Assembly (NCBI GenBank): GCA_020832495.1
Contig: JAFIEP010000111.1
Location: 1-64,000 of the forward strand
Origin: Acidimicrobiia bacterium
Lineage (GTDB): Bacteria; Actinomycetota; Acidimicrobiia; Acidimicrobiales; Acidimicrobilacustridaceae
Direction of reading: 5' to 3'
Length of the DNA stretch: 64,000 bases
Translations under genes and position numbers: made by a program
Part shown: positions 11,980 to 20,889 of the stretch, piece by piece
Layout: each line of letters begins with the position of its first letter
Numbering within the stretch: the first letter of the stretch is position 1
Notes under the pieces: model-generated
Seen by the model: only the letters and a program-made list of their open reading frames with translations
Database searches by the model: none
What the model was told of the DNA's origin: nothing

Positions 11980-12420
11980 TCAGGACTCCTTGGTTTCGGG
12001 CTTGAGGTCGGGGAAGGCCAGGGAGGCCGACACGTAGCGGACCTCCCACAGCAGCAGACCCAGATGGGTCACGATGATGGTGATACCGAGCGGGACGAAG
12101 GCCACCCACGACGCATCCCGCACCAGCCAGACGGCGGCGAAGATGAGGCCGAGCCGGATCAGGTAGCCGAACAGGGCGGCGCCCATCATGAGCCCGAGCG
12201 AGATACGAGCGGTCCAACTCAGCAGGGCGGCGGCCAGGAGGAAGTTGGCCATGACCAGTGCGATGCCGTAGGCGGTGGAGATGGCCCCGTCGACGCCCCA
12301 CACCAGGCCGAAGACGGCGACGAGTGCCGGCGCCACCCACAGCCCGCGACGGACCATGTCGCGTGCGATGGTGGTCTCGACGGCGGGGCCGTCGATCCGA
12401 CTCACGACCGCTTGGCCCAT
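11980..12420 (-). CDS. atpI: ATP synthase subunit I-like membrane protein
   Basis: This is a small membrane protein of about 146 residues with four predicted helices (GLWVAPALVAVFGLVW, GIALVMANFLLAAALLSW, ALFGYLIRLGLIFAAVWLV, VAFVPLGITIIVTHLGLLLW), preceding atpB as AtpI-type proteins do. AtpI proteins are implicated in c-ring assembly or ion transport. The ATG at 12420 has an AGGTG site just upstream and overlaps the end of the previous gene by 19 bases. Confidence 0.75.
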   Translation of the reverse strand: MGQAVVSRIDGPAVETTIARDMVRRGLWVAPALVAVFGLVWGVDGAISTAYGIALVMANFLLAAALLSWTARISLGLMMGAALFGYLIRLGLIFAAVWLVRDASWVAFVPLGITIIVTHLGLLLWEVRYVSASLAFPDLKPETKES

Positions 12421-12653
12421 GGGGCACCTGCCTCGTGTGCGGCCATCTCGGTGGCGTAGCCGTAGTAGAGCCGAACTCCGGCGCCAGCGGCGCCGAGCAC
12501 GGCGAAGGTCACGGTGAGCACCGGCACCCACCCGAGGAGCGAATCGAGACCGAAGCCGATGAGGGCCAACAGCAACGGGGCGAAGACCAGCTCGAACGAG
12601 CTGCTCCCCCGTCGCATGTCCTCGGTCAGCTCGCGCCGTTGCGAAACGTCCAC
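12402..12653 (-). CDS. AtpZ/AtpI-like small membrane protein
   Basis: This is a short protein with two predicted membrane helices (ELVFAPLLLALIGFGLDSLLG and VPVLTVTFAVLGAAGAGVRLYYGY), the layout of AtpZ/AtpI-type proteins found at the head of atp operons. The GTG at 12653 gives 83 residues and has AGGGA five bases upstream; the frame stays open to 12755, but that extension is Arg-rich and unconvincing. It lies between the wecA-like gene and atpI. Function beyond the general AtpZ link to magnesium and ATP synthase assembly is not shown. Confidence 0.7.
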   Translation of the reverse strand: MDVSQRRELTEDMRRGSSSFELVFAPLLLALIGFGLDSLLGWVPVLTVTFAVLGAAGAGVRLYYGYATEMAAHEAGAPWAKRS

Positions 12654-12785
12654 GGTTGTCCCTGGTCGAGCCCGGCAGCGACCGGGCGGTGTCTCGGTGA
12701 TGGCAGCGGCGAGCAACCCCAACAGGTGCCCGACCGCTTGTGAAGCCGTTCGCAAACTAGGCGGGTGGCCACGACGGCCGCAAGT

Positions 12786-13982
12786 TCACACGGACTGATC
12801 GCCGGAGCGGTCAGCGTGGCCGTCGAGGGACTGCTCATCGATCGGCTCACCGTCGACGTCACCGTTGTCGCCGTTGTCACCCTTGCGGAGTTCTCGGGCC
12901 GACGGGTGCAGCACCGTGTAGAGCAGCAGTCCCAGTGCAGCGATCCCGAAGGGCACCAGTGCATCTCCCCGACCGGAATAGGTCGGGTACAGCACAAAGG
13001 CGGACAGCAACGCCGTCCAGGCCCACAGGATGAGCACGCTCCGGCGATGCCCGTGCCCAAGACGCATGAGGCGGTGGTGCAGGTGGTCCTTGTCGGCGGT
13101 GGCCACCCCCTGCCGCTTGGTGGCCCGACGGATGATGGCCCACAAGGTGTCGAGGATCGGGACCCCGAGGATCAGCACCGGGATGAACAGCGGAGCGAAG
13201 AAGAAGTAGGCCTGCCCGCTGAACTCCTGGTCGGTGCGACCTCCGACCATGGCGGTGGAGGCCGCCATGAGGAGGCCGAGGAGCAGGGCGCCGCCGTCCC
13301 CCATGAAGATGCGCGCCGGGTGCACGTTGTGGAACAGGAAGCCGACGCAGGCCCCCAACACCAGCACGGCGACGAGTGGCGCCAGCGTGCTGGGCAACAG
13401 GAGTCCTTCGTCGGCCAGGCGGATGCTGTAGAGGAAGAAGGTGCCCGAGGCGATGGCCACGATGCCTGCGGCCAGCCCGTCGAGGCCGTCGATGAGGTTC
13501 ACCGCCTGGGTCATGCCGAGCACCCACAACACGGTGACCAGGTAGGAGAAGTCGGGCGACAGCACCACGATGCCGGCAAAGGGAATGCGGAAGTTCAGGA
13601 TGCTGATGCCCGCCATGACCAGGAGGCTGGCCGCCAACACCGTCCCCGCCACCTTTGCCGGGGCCGAGACCTCGATGACGTCGTCGATCACCCCGACCGC
13701 CAGGATGACGGCGGCCGCCGCCAGGAGCCCCAACGGTTCGGTGGTACCCGAGAAGACAGGGCTGAACACCTCCATCTGCCACGCCACCGCCATGCCGACG
13801 GCCACACCGGCCAACATGGCGATCCCGCCGAGCTGGGGGGTGGGACGTTCGTGCACCCGACGTTCGTCGGGCTGGGCCACGGCGCCCACCCGTACTGCAA
13901 GCCGTCGCACGAGCGGCGTCACCAGCGCAGTGGTTGCAATGGCGCACAACAGCACCACCGCGTAGGCGGACAGGGTCGGCAC
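12786..13982 (-). CDS. wecA: MraY/WecA-family undecaprenyl-phosphate sugar-1-phosphate transferase
   Basis: This is a polytopic enzyme that transfers a sugar-1-phosphate (usually GlcNAc-1-phosphate) from a UDP-sugar to undecaprenyl or decaprenyl phosphate, starting cell-wall linker or polysaccharide synthesis. Family signatures in order are DERRVHERPTPQLGG near residue 40, GVIDDVIE near 98, NLIDGLDGLAAG near 162, and the His-rich DKDHLHHRLMRLGHGHRR near 305, with about 10 hydrophobic segments in 398 residues. It sits between glyA (8 bases) and the atp genes, the same place as rfe (Rv1302) in Mycobacterium tuberculosis. Confidence 0.9.
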   Translation of the reverse strand: MPTLSAYAVVLLCAIATTALVTPLVRRLAVRVGAVAQPDERRVHERPTPQLGGIAMLAGVAVGMAVAWQMEVFSPVFSGTTEPLGLLAAAAVILAVGVIDDVIEVSAPAKVAGTVLAASLLVMAGISILNFRIPFAGIVVLSPDFSYLVTVLWVLGMTQAVNLIDGLDGLAAGIVAIASGTFFLYSIRLADEGLLLPSTLAPLVAVLVLGACVGFLFHNVHPARIFMGDGGALLLGLLMAASTAMVGGRTDQEFSGQAYFFFAPLFIPVLILGVPILDTLWAIIRRATKRQGVATADKDHLHHRLMRLGHGHRRSVLILWAWTALLSAFVLYPTYSGRGDALVPFGIAALGLLLYTVLHPSARELRKGDNGDNGDVDGEPIDEQSLDGHADRSGDQSV

Positions 13983-13990
13983 GGGGACTC

Positions 13991-15235
13991 TCAGCCCGGA
14001 TAGGGCGTGAACTTCGAACAGAGTGTGGCCACGTCGTCCTTGACAGCAGCCAGTTCTGCTGGATCCCGGCGGTGACGCAGCGCACGCGCCATGAGCTCGG
14101 CGATCAGACCCATCTCGGCGGTACCCATGCCCTGGGTGGTGACCGACGGGGTGCCGATGCGCACACCACTGGTGACGAACGGCGAACGCGGGTCGTCGGG
14201 CACCGTGTTCTTGTTGAGGGTGATGCCGGCGTCGTCGAGTACCGACTGCGCTTCCTTACCCGTGAGGTCATCGTCGAAGGTGCGGAGGTCGACGAGCACG
14301 AGGTGGTTGTCGGTCCCACCCGAGACGAGCCCGAAGCCCTGCGAGCGCAGCGCCTCGGCCAGGGCTCGGGCGTTGTCGACCACGCCGGCGGCGTAGCCGG
14401 CGAAGCTGGGATCGGCCGCCTCACGGAAGGCCACGGCCTTGGCGGCGATCACGTGCTCGAGCGGTCCGCCCTGCGAACCGGGGAAGACCGCCTTGTCGAT
14501 GGCCGCGGCGTGTTCGGAACGGCACAGGATGCACCCACCGCGCGGACCCCGAAGGGTCTTGTGGGTGGTGAAGGTGACCACGTCAGCGTAGGGAACGGGA
14601 CTGGGGTGCGCTCCCCCGGCGATCAGCCCGGCGATGTGAGCGGCGTCGAACATGAACAGCGCGCCCACCTCGTCGGCCACCGCCCGGAACGGCTCGGGGT
14701 CGATCCGTCGGGGATAGGCGGTGGCGCCTGCCACGATGAGACGGGGCCGATGCTCGAGCGCGAGCTCCCGCACCTGCGCCATGTCGATGCGGTGGTCCGA
14801 CTCGGTCACCCCGTAGGGAACGAACCGGTAGAACTGACCGCTGGCGTTGACCGGTGAGCCGTGGGTGAGATGCCCACCGTGGTCGAGCGACATGCCCATG
14901 ACCACGTCGCCCGGCTCGAGCAACGCCAGGTAGGTGGCCATGTTGGCGTTGGCACCCGAATGCGGCTGCACGTTGGCGTGATCGGCCCCGAACAGGGCCT
15001 TCACCCGTTCACGGGCGAGTTCCTCGACCTCGTCGATCACCTGGTTCCCGCCGTAGTAGCGCTTGTTCGGATATCCCTCGGAGTACTTGTTGGTGAGGAC
15101 CGAGCCCGTGGCGGCCATCACTGCGGGCGAGGTGAAGTTCTCCGACGCGATGAGTTGCAGGCCGGTGTTCTGGCGTTGCACCTCGCGGTCGATGAGACCG
15201 AAGATCTCCGTGTCGGGATCAGTGGGCCAAGCCAT
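13991..15235 (-). CDS. glyA: Serine hydroxymethyltransferase
   Basis: This PLP enzyme interconverts serine and glycine with tetrahydrofolate, feeding one-carbon metabolism in the cytoplasm. The 414 residues are a normal length. [13 protein letters not shown] starts at residue 51, and the PLP lysine is K226 in [14 protein letters not shown]. It is followed after 8 bases by the wecA-like gene, with 84 bases separating it from the upstream phosphatase gene. Confidence 0.98.
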   Translation of the reverse strand: MAWPTDPDTEIFGLIDREVQRQNTGLQLIASENFTSPAVMAATGSVLTNKYSEGYPNKRYYGGNQVIDEVEELARERVKALFGADHANVQPHSGANANMATYLALLEPGDVVMGMSLDHGGHLTHGSPVNASGQFYRFVPYGVTESDHRIDMAQVRELALEHRPRLIVAGATAYPRRIDPEPFRAVADEVGALFMFDAAHIAGLIAGGAHPSPVPYADVVTFTTHKTLRGPRGGCILCRSEHAAAIDKAVFPGSQGGPLEHVIAAKAVAFREAADPSFAGYAAGVVDNARALAEALRSQGFGLVSGGTDNHLVLVDLRTFDDDLTGKEAQSVLDDAGITLNKNTVPDDPRSPFVTSGVRIGTPSVTTQGMGTAEMGLIAELMARALRHRRDPAELAAVKDDVATLCSKFTPYPG

Positions 15236-15319
15236 GGTGGAACTCCAGGTGTCGGGGCCGGCGCACGTGCCGGGCCGATCGTTCGATGAGGTGACCCGCC
15301 GAGGAGGAGACGCCGAGCG

Positions 15320-15880
15320 TCATCGTGCCGGCGCCGGATCGGGCGCCACCAACCAGCTCACGTCGCCCACGAGTGCGGCAATCTCGGCCACCACCTCGCG
15401 GTGGACGTCGAACCGCTGTCCGATGGGATCGACCACGTCGTCGAGTGGATCGTTCCCGAGCAGTTCCGACACCTCGCGACCGGCATGGATCTCGGCCAAC
15501 CAGGCGGCCATCGGCACGTCGGGTGGCCGTACGCCCACCGTCGCCGCCCGGCGGACGAACTCCTTGAGCGTGAAGGTGCGCTCGAACGCGTCGGGAGCAG
15601 CCAGTACCGCTTCGCGGAGGTGATCGCGAGCCATGCAGAGCACGAGATCGGCGTCGCTCACCATCTCGGGGGTGAGCTGGCGGCTTCGGAAACCCTCGAG
15701 ACTGGCGCCGTGGGTGGCCACCAGCTCGACCACCTCGGGGGCCGCCGGGCCGAGGGTCGCCCGTGTGCCCGCCGAGTGGACGTGCGCCGACACGCCGCGC
15801 TGGTCCAGCGCCGCAGACAGCAGCGCCTCGGCCGCCGGTGAGCGACACATGTTCCCGGTGCACACGGTGAGGATCTCGAT
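15320..15880 (-). CDS. Low-molecular-weight protein tyrosine phosphatase, apparent AUC start
   Basis: This is a low-molecular-weight phosphatase/arsenate-reductase-fold enzyme. Its loop CTGNMCRSP matches C-X5-R-S and a C-terminal acid segment includes DDVVDPIGQRFD. The only standard start, GTG at 15865, would put the catalytic Cys at residue 2 and delete the first beta strand. Reading back in frame gives IEILTVCTGNMCRSP with an ATC codon at 15880; no ATG, GTG or TTG occurs before the in-frame stop. TATGCT ends six bases before that ATC, exactly the leaderless spacing seen at other genes here. I therefore infer initiation at 15880 (186 residues), through a rare AUC start or a sequence error in an ATG. 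Confidence 0.82.
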   Translation of the reverse strand: MEILTVCTGNMCRSPAAEALLSAALDQRGVSAHVHSAGTRATLGPAAPEVVELVATHGASLEGFRSRQLTPEMVSDADLVLCMARDHLREAVLAAPDAFERTFTLKEFVRRAATVGVRPPDVPMAAWLAEIHAGREVSELLGNDPLDDVVDPIGQRFDVHREVVAEIAALVGDVSWLVAPDPAPAR

Positions 15881-15886
15881 GCCAGG

Positions 15887-15892
15887 AGCATA
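15887..15892 (-). promoter_or_regulatory. Leaderless-type -10 box for the phosphatase
   Basis: Read on the minus strand this is TATGCT, followed by six bases and then ATC GAG ATC. The position relative to the expected first codon matches other TAGNNT or TANNNT boxes in the window. No clear -35 is visible. Confidence 0.45.
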
Positions 15893-15992
15893 GATGACCG
15901 GTCACCGCGCACTCCCGCCCGGGCACCACGGTGAGTCCGGGGCGGTGGCGCCGCTACTCTCTGCCGCTGCGACCGCCGACCCGAGGAGCGCC

Positions 15993-17480
15993 ATGTCCGT
16001 GCCCGTAGATCCTTTCGCCCCGGTACTGGTGGGTGTCGGTCAAGTCGAACAACGGGCCGAACCGGCCGACGCGCTCGAGCCTGCCGAGCTGATGGCGCAG
16101 GCCATCAGGGACGCCGCGGTCGACAGCGGTGCTCCGGGACTCGCCGGGTCGATCGCCGCGGTGATGGCACTGCACACCTTGTCGTGGCCCTACGACGACG
16201 TCGCATCGGAGGTGGGACGTCGCCTCGGCGCCGATCCGCACCTCACGATGTCCACGGTGATGGGAGGCAACTATCCCCAGACGCTCGTGAACCGCGCTGC
16301 GGAGGAGATCGCCAACGGGCGCCTCGAGTCGGTCGCCATCTGCGGTGCCGAGACATGGCGCACCCGTGCTGCGACTCGACGCGGTGAGGCGGCACCCGAG
16401 TGGACCCCCCGCAGCGGGAACAGTGACGACGAGGTGCTCGGCGTCGACGATCCCGAACTCACCTCACCCGAGGAGGTGGCACGCGGTGTGCTCCTGCCGG
16501 CGCACGTCTACCCGATGTTCGACGTCGCCCTGCGAGCCGACGAGGGGCTGGGCATCGATGACCACCGCCAACGGATCGCCGAACTGTGGGCAGGCTTCAG
16601 CCGCGTGGCAGCGACCAACCCGCACGCCTGGATCCGCCGAGCCTTCACGGCGGACGAGGTGGGCACACCGTCGAGCGACAACCGGATGATCGGCTTTCCG
16701 TACACGAAGCTGATGTGCTCGAACAACAATGTCGAGCAGGCGGCAGCCGTGGTGCTGTGCTCCGCCGAACGGGCCGCTGATCTGGGCATCCCCAGGGATC
16801 GTTGGGTGTTCCTGCACTCGGGGACCGACGCCCACGACCACTGGTGGGTCAGCGAGCGGGATCGGCTGGACTCCTCCCCCGCCATCCGTCTCGCCGGCCG
16901 CCGGGCACTGGAGTTGGCCGGCACGTCTGCCGACGACATCGCCCACGTCGATCTGTACTCCTGTTTCCCGTCCGCTGTGCAGGTGGCCGCCCGCGAACTG
17001 GGCCTGGGCCGGGATCGTCAACTGACCGTGACCGGTGGCATGAGCTTTGCCGGTGGCCCGTGGAACAACTACGTCACCCACGCCATCGCCACCATGGCCT
17101 CGGTGTTGAGGGACGACCCCGGGTCGACGGGACTGGTGACGGCCAACGGGGGCTACCTCACCAAGCACGCCTTCGGGGTGTACTCCACCGAGCCACCCCC
17201 CGACGGCTACCGCTCCGAGGACCTGCAGCGAGCGGTCGACGCCACGCCGCGGCGGCATGCCGCTCACGGGTATGCGGGTGCCGCGATGGTCGAGACCTAC
17301 ACGGTCGTCCACGACCGCTCGGGTGCGCCGGAGGTGGCGCTGGCCGCACTGCGCACCCCCGATGACGGACGGACCTGGGGACGGTGCACGGACCCAGTGG
17401 CCATGGCCTCGATGGAGACCGAGGAGTGGGTGGGACGTTCGGTCCGTCTCGACGACGACGGTTCGTTCACCCCGACCTGA
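15993..17480 (+). CDS. Thiolase-like acetyl-CoA acetyltransferase family protein lacking the nucleophile Cys
   Basis: This 495-residue protein has the thiolase fold family order: GVGQVEQR near the start, TLSWPYDDVA and MGGNYPQTLVNRAAEEIANG around residue 90, VDLYSCFPSAVQVAARELGLG in the second half, and GGMSFAGGPWNNYVTHAI with the conserved His. The position of the catalytic Cys (MGGNYP) has none, and the second Cys region reads NGGYLTKHAFGVYST. It thus belongs to the thiolase-like group without a standard catalytic Cys; the substrate is unknown, perhaps an acyl-CoA of sterol or lipid breakdown. The ATG at 15993 follows GAGGAG. It is divergent from the phosphatase. Confidence 0.82.
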   Translation: MSVPVDPFAPVLVGVGQVEQRAEPADALEPAELMAQAIRDAAVDSGAPGLAGSIAAVMALHTLSWPYDDVASEVGRRLGADPHLTMSTVMGGNYPQTLVNRAAEEIANGRLESVAICGAETWRTRAATRRGEAAPEWTPRSGNSDDEVLGVDDPELTSPEEVARGVLLPAHVYPMFDVALRADEGLGIDDHRQRIAELWAGFSRVAATNPHAWIRRAFTADEVGTPSSDNRMIGFPYTKLMCSNNNVEQAAAVVLCSAERAADLGIPRDRWVFLHSGTDAHDHWWVSERDRLDSSPAIRLAGRRALELAGTSADDIAHVDLYSCFPSAVQVAARELGLGRDRQLTVTGGMSFAGGPWNNYVTHAIATMASVLRDDPGSTGLVTANGGYLTKHAFGVYSTEPPPDGYRSEDLQRAVDATPRRHAAHGYAGAAMVETYTVVHDRSGAPEVALAALRTPDDGRTWGRCTDPVAMASMETEEWVGRSVRLDDDGSFTPT

Positions 17481-17492
17481 GCGCCACCGGAG

Positions 17493-17957
17493 TCAGCCGT
17501 CGGCGTCGGGCCTCGCTGCGTTGCTCCGCAGGCGCGCACCGAGCGTCTCCATCACTCGCTCGTGCACCTTGGGCATCTCCGTCAACATGGTCTTGAACGC
17601 CTTGGTGTCGAAGGCCACGAGCAGCATGGGGGTGTCGGCGATCACCGAGGCGTTGCGCGGTCGGTGCTCCACGAGCGCCATCTCGCCCACCATCGAGCCG
17701 GGACCGATGGTGGCCACCGGCTCGTCGCCCACCACCACCGAGGCCTCGCCGTCGATGATCACGTAACACTCCTGTCCGACCCGGCCCTGCTCGATGAGGA
17801 CCGCGCCCGGCGTGACCTCCACCTCCTCGGCCATGTCCGCCACCCGCTCGAGTTCGCTCGGGCTGAAGCCACCGAAGAACGACACGTCCCGCAGACGGAC
17901 GACCAGCGCGAACCGCTGCTCCTCGTCCACCGCTGCCTTCTTCCGCTTTCCGAACAT
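17493..17957 (-). CDS. Cyclic-nucleotide-binding domain protein
   Basis: This 154-residue protein consists mostly of one CAP-type cyclic-nucleotide-binding domain: FFGGFSPSELERVADM, GAVLIEQGRVGQECYVIIDGEASV and the phosphate-binding cassette GSMVGEMALVEHRPRNASV near residues 85-105 with Glu and Arg in place. There is no DNA-binding or catalytic domain, so it may sense cAMP or cGMP and act through a partner. GGGGAGG precedes the ATG. The gene converges on the thiolase-like gene 12 bases away. Confidence 0.88.
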   Translation of the reverse strand: MFGKRKKAAVDEEQRFALVVRLRDVSFFGGFSPSELERVADMAEEVEVTPGAVLIEQGRVGQECYVIIDGEASVVVGDEPVATIGPGSMVGEMALVEHRPRNASVIADTPMLLVAFDTKAFKTMLTEMPKVHERVMETLGARLRSNAARPDADG

Positions 17958-18095
17958 GGGGCCTCCCCGGTGACCAGCCGCTCACGACGACACGGGCAGC
18001 GTAGTCGCACGCTGCGTGTCGGGGCCGCGCCACCCACCGCAGGGCACGCCCCTGCCCGCGGTGACGAACGCCACCGTCGTGGGCGACCGGTGGGG

Positions 18096-18101
18096 TAGCC
18101 T
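18096..18101 (+). promoter_or_regulatory. TAGCCT -10 box before the zinc-ribbon gene
   Basis: TAGCCT lies 41 bases before the ATG at 18143, leaving a short leader with a CAGGAG ribosome site at about 18126. It is the leadered version of the TAGNNT pattern seen throughout the window. Confidence 0.4.
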
Positions 18102-18142
18102 CACCGGCGGCGAACGTCGGCTCGACAGGAGACGAACCCCGG

Positions 18143-18886
18143 ATGGCCAAGACCCGTTGCCCGCAGTGCGGCGCCATGAACGACGCCGATACCGCCAAGT
18201 GTCGCCTGTGCGGCTACGACCTCACCGGCGTCGTACAGGAGATCCTCCCCCAAAAGGGCGCCCGGACGGCGACCAAGTCTCGGTCGGGTCTGTCCGGAGC
18301 GTTCGGGATCGGGATCCTCGCCGTCCTGCTGCTCGGCACGGTGGCGGTGATCATGGGTGCACCCGGCTCCGAGACGGTGACCGGGGCGCTCCGCAGTCTG
18401 CCTTTCGTTCAGCCGGCCAGCGACGACGGCTGGCAGCGGTTCACCGACGAGGAGGGCGGGTTCTCCGCCGAACTCCCGGGAACGGCCACACAGACCTCGG
18501 ACAGCTTCGCCCTCGTCGAGGGCGGCGAGACAACGGTGTGGACCGGACGGGTGGCCGACGAGATCGAGCTGACCATCACCTACGGCGCGCTGGAGCCCGC
18601 GTTCGTCGAGGCAGAGCCTTCCGAGGTGCTCCGGGTCAACGCCGTGGCCGATGCGTGGGTCGCCTCACTGGGCGGCCGGGAGCGCACCCGCGACGAGCGC
18701 ACGGTCTACGGGCAACGGGGGCTGGACCTCTCCCTCGCCGACCTCCAACTCGACGGCGAGCGTGCCAACGGCCGCACCATCGTGTGGGACGACGGCGACG
18801 AGTTCTGGTCGGTCACCGTCGTCACCACTCGATCCGGCGCCGACAGCCAGTTCGACCGCGTGCTGCGCAGCCTGAGCTTCAACTGA
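18143..18886 (+). CDS. Zinc-ribbon single-pass membrane protein of unknown function
   Basis: The 247 residues begin with a four-cysteine zinc ribbon (C6, C9, C20, C23; CPQCG and CRLCGYDL), then a basic linker, one membrane helix at about 54-71 and a roughly 170-residue outer domain (DDGWQRFTDEEGGFSAELPG onwards). The outer part resembles the general layout of secreted lipid- or ligand-binding domains with repeated FSAELPG and ELTITYG strands, but I recognise no named family. It overlaps the convergent prmC by eight bases at the 3' end. Confidence 0.75.
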   Translation: MAKTRCPQCGAMNDADTAKCRLCGYDLTGVVQEILPQKGARTATKSRSGLSGAFGIGILAVLLLGTVAVIMGAPGSETVTGALRSLPFVQPASDDGWQRFTDEEGGFSAELPGTATQTSDSFALVEGGETTVWTGRVADEIELTITYGALEPAFVEAEPSEVLRVNAVADAWVASLGGRERTRDERTVYGQRGLDLSLADLQLDGERANGRTIVWDDGDEFWSVTVVTTRSGADSQFDRVLRSLSFN

Positions 18887-19814
18887 CCGCCGTGTCCCCC
18901 TCGGCCCGTCGCCGAGCCAGCACCACTCGCTGACGGTCGGCCAAGTCGGAGTGGATCTCGGGACGCTCGAGTCCCGCATCGGTGGCCATCGACGCCACCT
19001 CCCGGGCCTGCTCGGGCGAGCACTCGACCACCAGCGCACCAGCCGGGGCCAGCCACTCGGGGGCGCTGTCGAGGATGAGGCCGATCGGACCCAGCCCACG
19101 TTGCCCTCCACGCAATGCCTCGGCGGGTTCCCAGCGGACCACGGACTCGGGCAGCGGGGCGCCGTCGGGCACGTAGGGAGGATTGCTGACCACCAGATCC
19201 ACCCGACCCCGCAGCTCGGCCGGCAGCGCAGCACACCAGTCCCCGTGGACCAAGCGCACCCTGGTCGCCGCCCGTCCGATCCCGGGGAGGTTGGCCGTGG
19301 CCACGTCCAGCGCAGCCTGTGAGCGATCGGTGGCCCACACCTGCGCGGTCGGGTGCTCACTGGCGATGGCCAGGGCAATGGCCCCCGATCCGGTCCCCAG
19401 GTCCACCACCACCGGCTGGCTGCGCCCCGACAGGGCCGAGAGGGCGACCTCGACAACCTGCTCCGTCTCGGGCCGAGGGATCAGGACCCGGTGATCCACG
19501 AACAGGTCGAGCGATCGGAAGGCCCAGTGACCCAGGACGTACTGGATCGGTTCGCCGCCGAGACGCCGCTCGACCATGCCGTTCAGCCGCTTCATCCCGC
19601 CCACGGTCACCCGCAGGCGCTCGTCCACCACCAGCTCGCCGAAGCTGTAGCCGGAGGCCTCCTCGAGCAACCACCGTGCTTCGCTGTGGGAGGTGTCGAT
19701 CCCGGCACTGGCCAGGCGATGCTCCACCTCCGCCACGAGCGAGCGCCATGGGATGGTGTCGTCGGCCTCGGGGACGGGGTCGGGGTCGGGGACGGCCGCC
19801 TCAGGTGCCACCAT
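18879..19814 (-). CDS. prmC: Release-factor glutamine methyltransferase PrmC
   Basis: PrmC methylates the Gln of the GGQ motif in peptide-chain release factors using S-adenosylmethionine. From the ATG at 19814 the protein is 311 residues: an N-terminal helical domain (HSEARWLLEEASGYSFGEL), the link LIPRPETEQVVE, the SAM motif VVDLGTGSGAIALAIA and the catalytic NPPYVPDG. The start overlaps the prfA stop by 14 bases and has GGAGG nine bases upstream; the longer open frame to 19994 lies inside prfA and is rejected. The prfA-prmC pair is a standard functional operon. Confidence 0.95.
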   Translation of the reverse strand: MVAPEAAVPDPDPVPEADDTIPWRSLVAEVEHRLASAGIDTSHSEARWLLEEASGYSFGELVVDERLRVTVGGMKRLNGMVERRLGGEPIQYVLGHWAFRSLDLFVDHRVLIPRPETEQVVEVALSALSGRSQPVVVDLGTGSGAIALAIASEHPTAQVWATDRSQAALDVATANLPGIGRAATRVRLVHGDWCAALPAELRGRVDLVVSNPPYVPDGAPLPESVVRWEPAEALRGGQRGLGPIGLILDSAPEWLAPAGALVVECSPEQAREVASMATDAGLERPEIHSDLADRQRVVLARRRAEGDTAVS

Positions 19815-20889
19815 CTGGCGCGACCTCCGACGCGGCGAGCAGTTCGGCTCGCTCGTGGCGCACCAACTCCTCGACCACCTCGTCGAGATCGCCGGCCAAC
19901 ACCTTGTCCAGTCGATAGATGGTGAGACCGATACGGTGGTCGGTGAGGCGGTTCTCCTTGAAGTTGTAGGTGCGCACCTTCTCGGAACGGCCACCGCCGC
20001 CGGTCTGGCTGCGCCGGGCGACCGATCGCTCGGCGTTCATCCGTTCCTGCTCGGCGGCGAGCAAGCGAGCACGCAGGACAGTGAGCGCCTTCGTCTTGTT
20101 CTGGAGTTGGCTCTTCTGGTCCTGCATCGAGACCGTGATGCCGGTCGGTCGATGGGTGACCCGCACGGCCGAGTCCGTGGTGTTCACCGACTGACCGCCG
20201 GGTCCCGAAGCGCGGAACACCTCGACCGACAGGTCGGCGGGATCGATGGCCACGTCCACCTCGTCTGCCTCGGGCAGCACCGTCACCGTGGCCGACGACG
20301 TGTGGACCCGACCCTGCGACTCGGTGACCGGCACCCGCTGGACCCGGTGCGGGCCGGCTTCGTGCTTCATCAGCGTCCAGACGTCGTCACCGGCGAGGGT
20401 GAACGTCACCTCCCCGATCCCGCCCATGGCCGACTCGGTGGCATCGAGCACCTCGAGGCGCCACCCACGTCGGGAGGCGAACGCCCGGTACATGTCGAAC
20501 AGGTCACGAGCGAACAGGTTCGCTTCCTCCCCCCCTTCCGCACCACGGATCTCGATGATGACGTTGCGCCCCGCATTCGGGTCGGTCGGCAGCAGCGCGG
20601 CGCGCAACTGCTCGTCCAAGGCAGCGCAGCGTGCCTCCAACTCGGCGATCTCGTCGACGAGTGCCGGCCGTTCAGTGCCCTCGGCGACCGTGACCAGTTC
20701 CCGAGCCACTTCGAGATCGCCTTCGGTGGAGCGCAACTCGTCGATCACCACCACCACCGACGAGAGTTCGTTGAACCGCCGGGCGGTGTCGGTGTACGCC
20801 GACTGATCGGCGAGCAAAGCCGGATCGGCCAGGGCCGCCTCCAGACGGGCGTGCTCGGCGAGGAGGTCGTCGAGTCGGGCACGCATCAC
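19801..20889 (-). CDS. prfA: Peptide chain release factor 1
   Basis: RF1 recognises UAA and UAG stop codons and triggers peptide release. The PVT codon-recognition tripeptide is at residues 187-189 in RVPVTESQGRVHTS and the catalytic GGQ at 231-233 in SGPGGQSVNTTDSA. The 362 residues are the usual length. Its start overlaps the preceding gene by four bases (ATGA) and its stop overlaps prmC, so the three genes are coupled. Confidence 0.98.
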   Translation of the reverse strand: MMRARLDDLLAEHARLEAALADPALLADQSAYTDTARRFNELSSVVVVIDELRSTEGDLEVARELVTVAEGTERPALVDEIAELEARCAALDEQLRAALLPTDPNAGRNVIIEIRGAEGGEEANLFARDLFDMYRAFASRRGWRLEVLDATESAMGGIGEVTFTLAGDDVWTLMKHEAGPHRVQRVPVTESQGRVHTSSATVTVLPEADEVDVAIDPADLSVEVFRASGPGGQSVNTTDSAVRVTHRPTGITVSMQDQKSQLQNKTKALTVLRARLLAAEQERMNAERSVARRSQTGGGGRSEKVRTYNFKENRLTDHRIGLTIYRLDKVLAGDLDEVVEELVRHERAELLAASEVAPDGGT

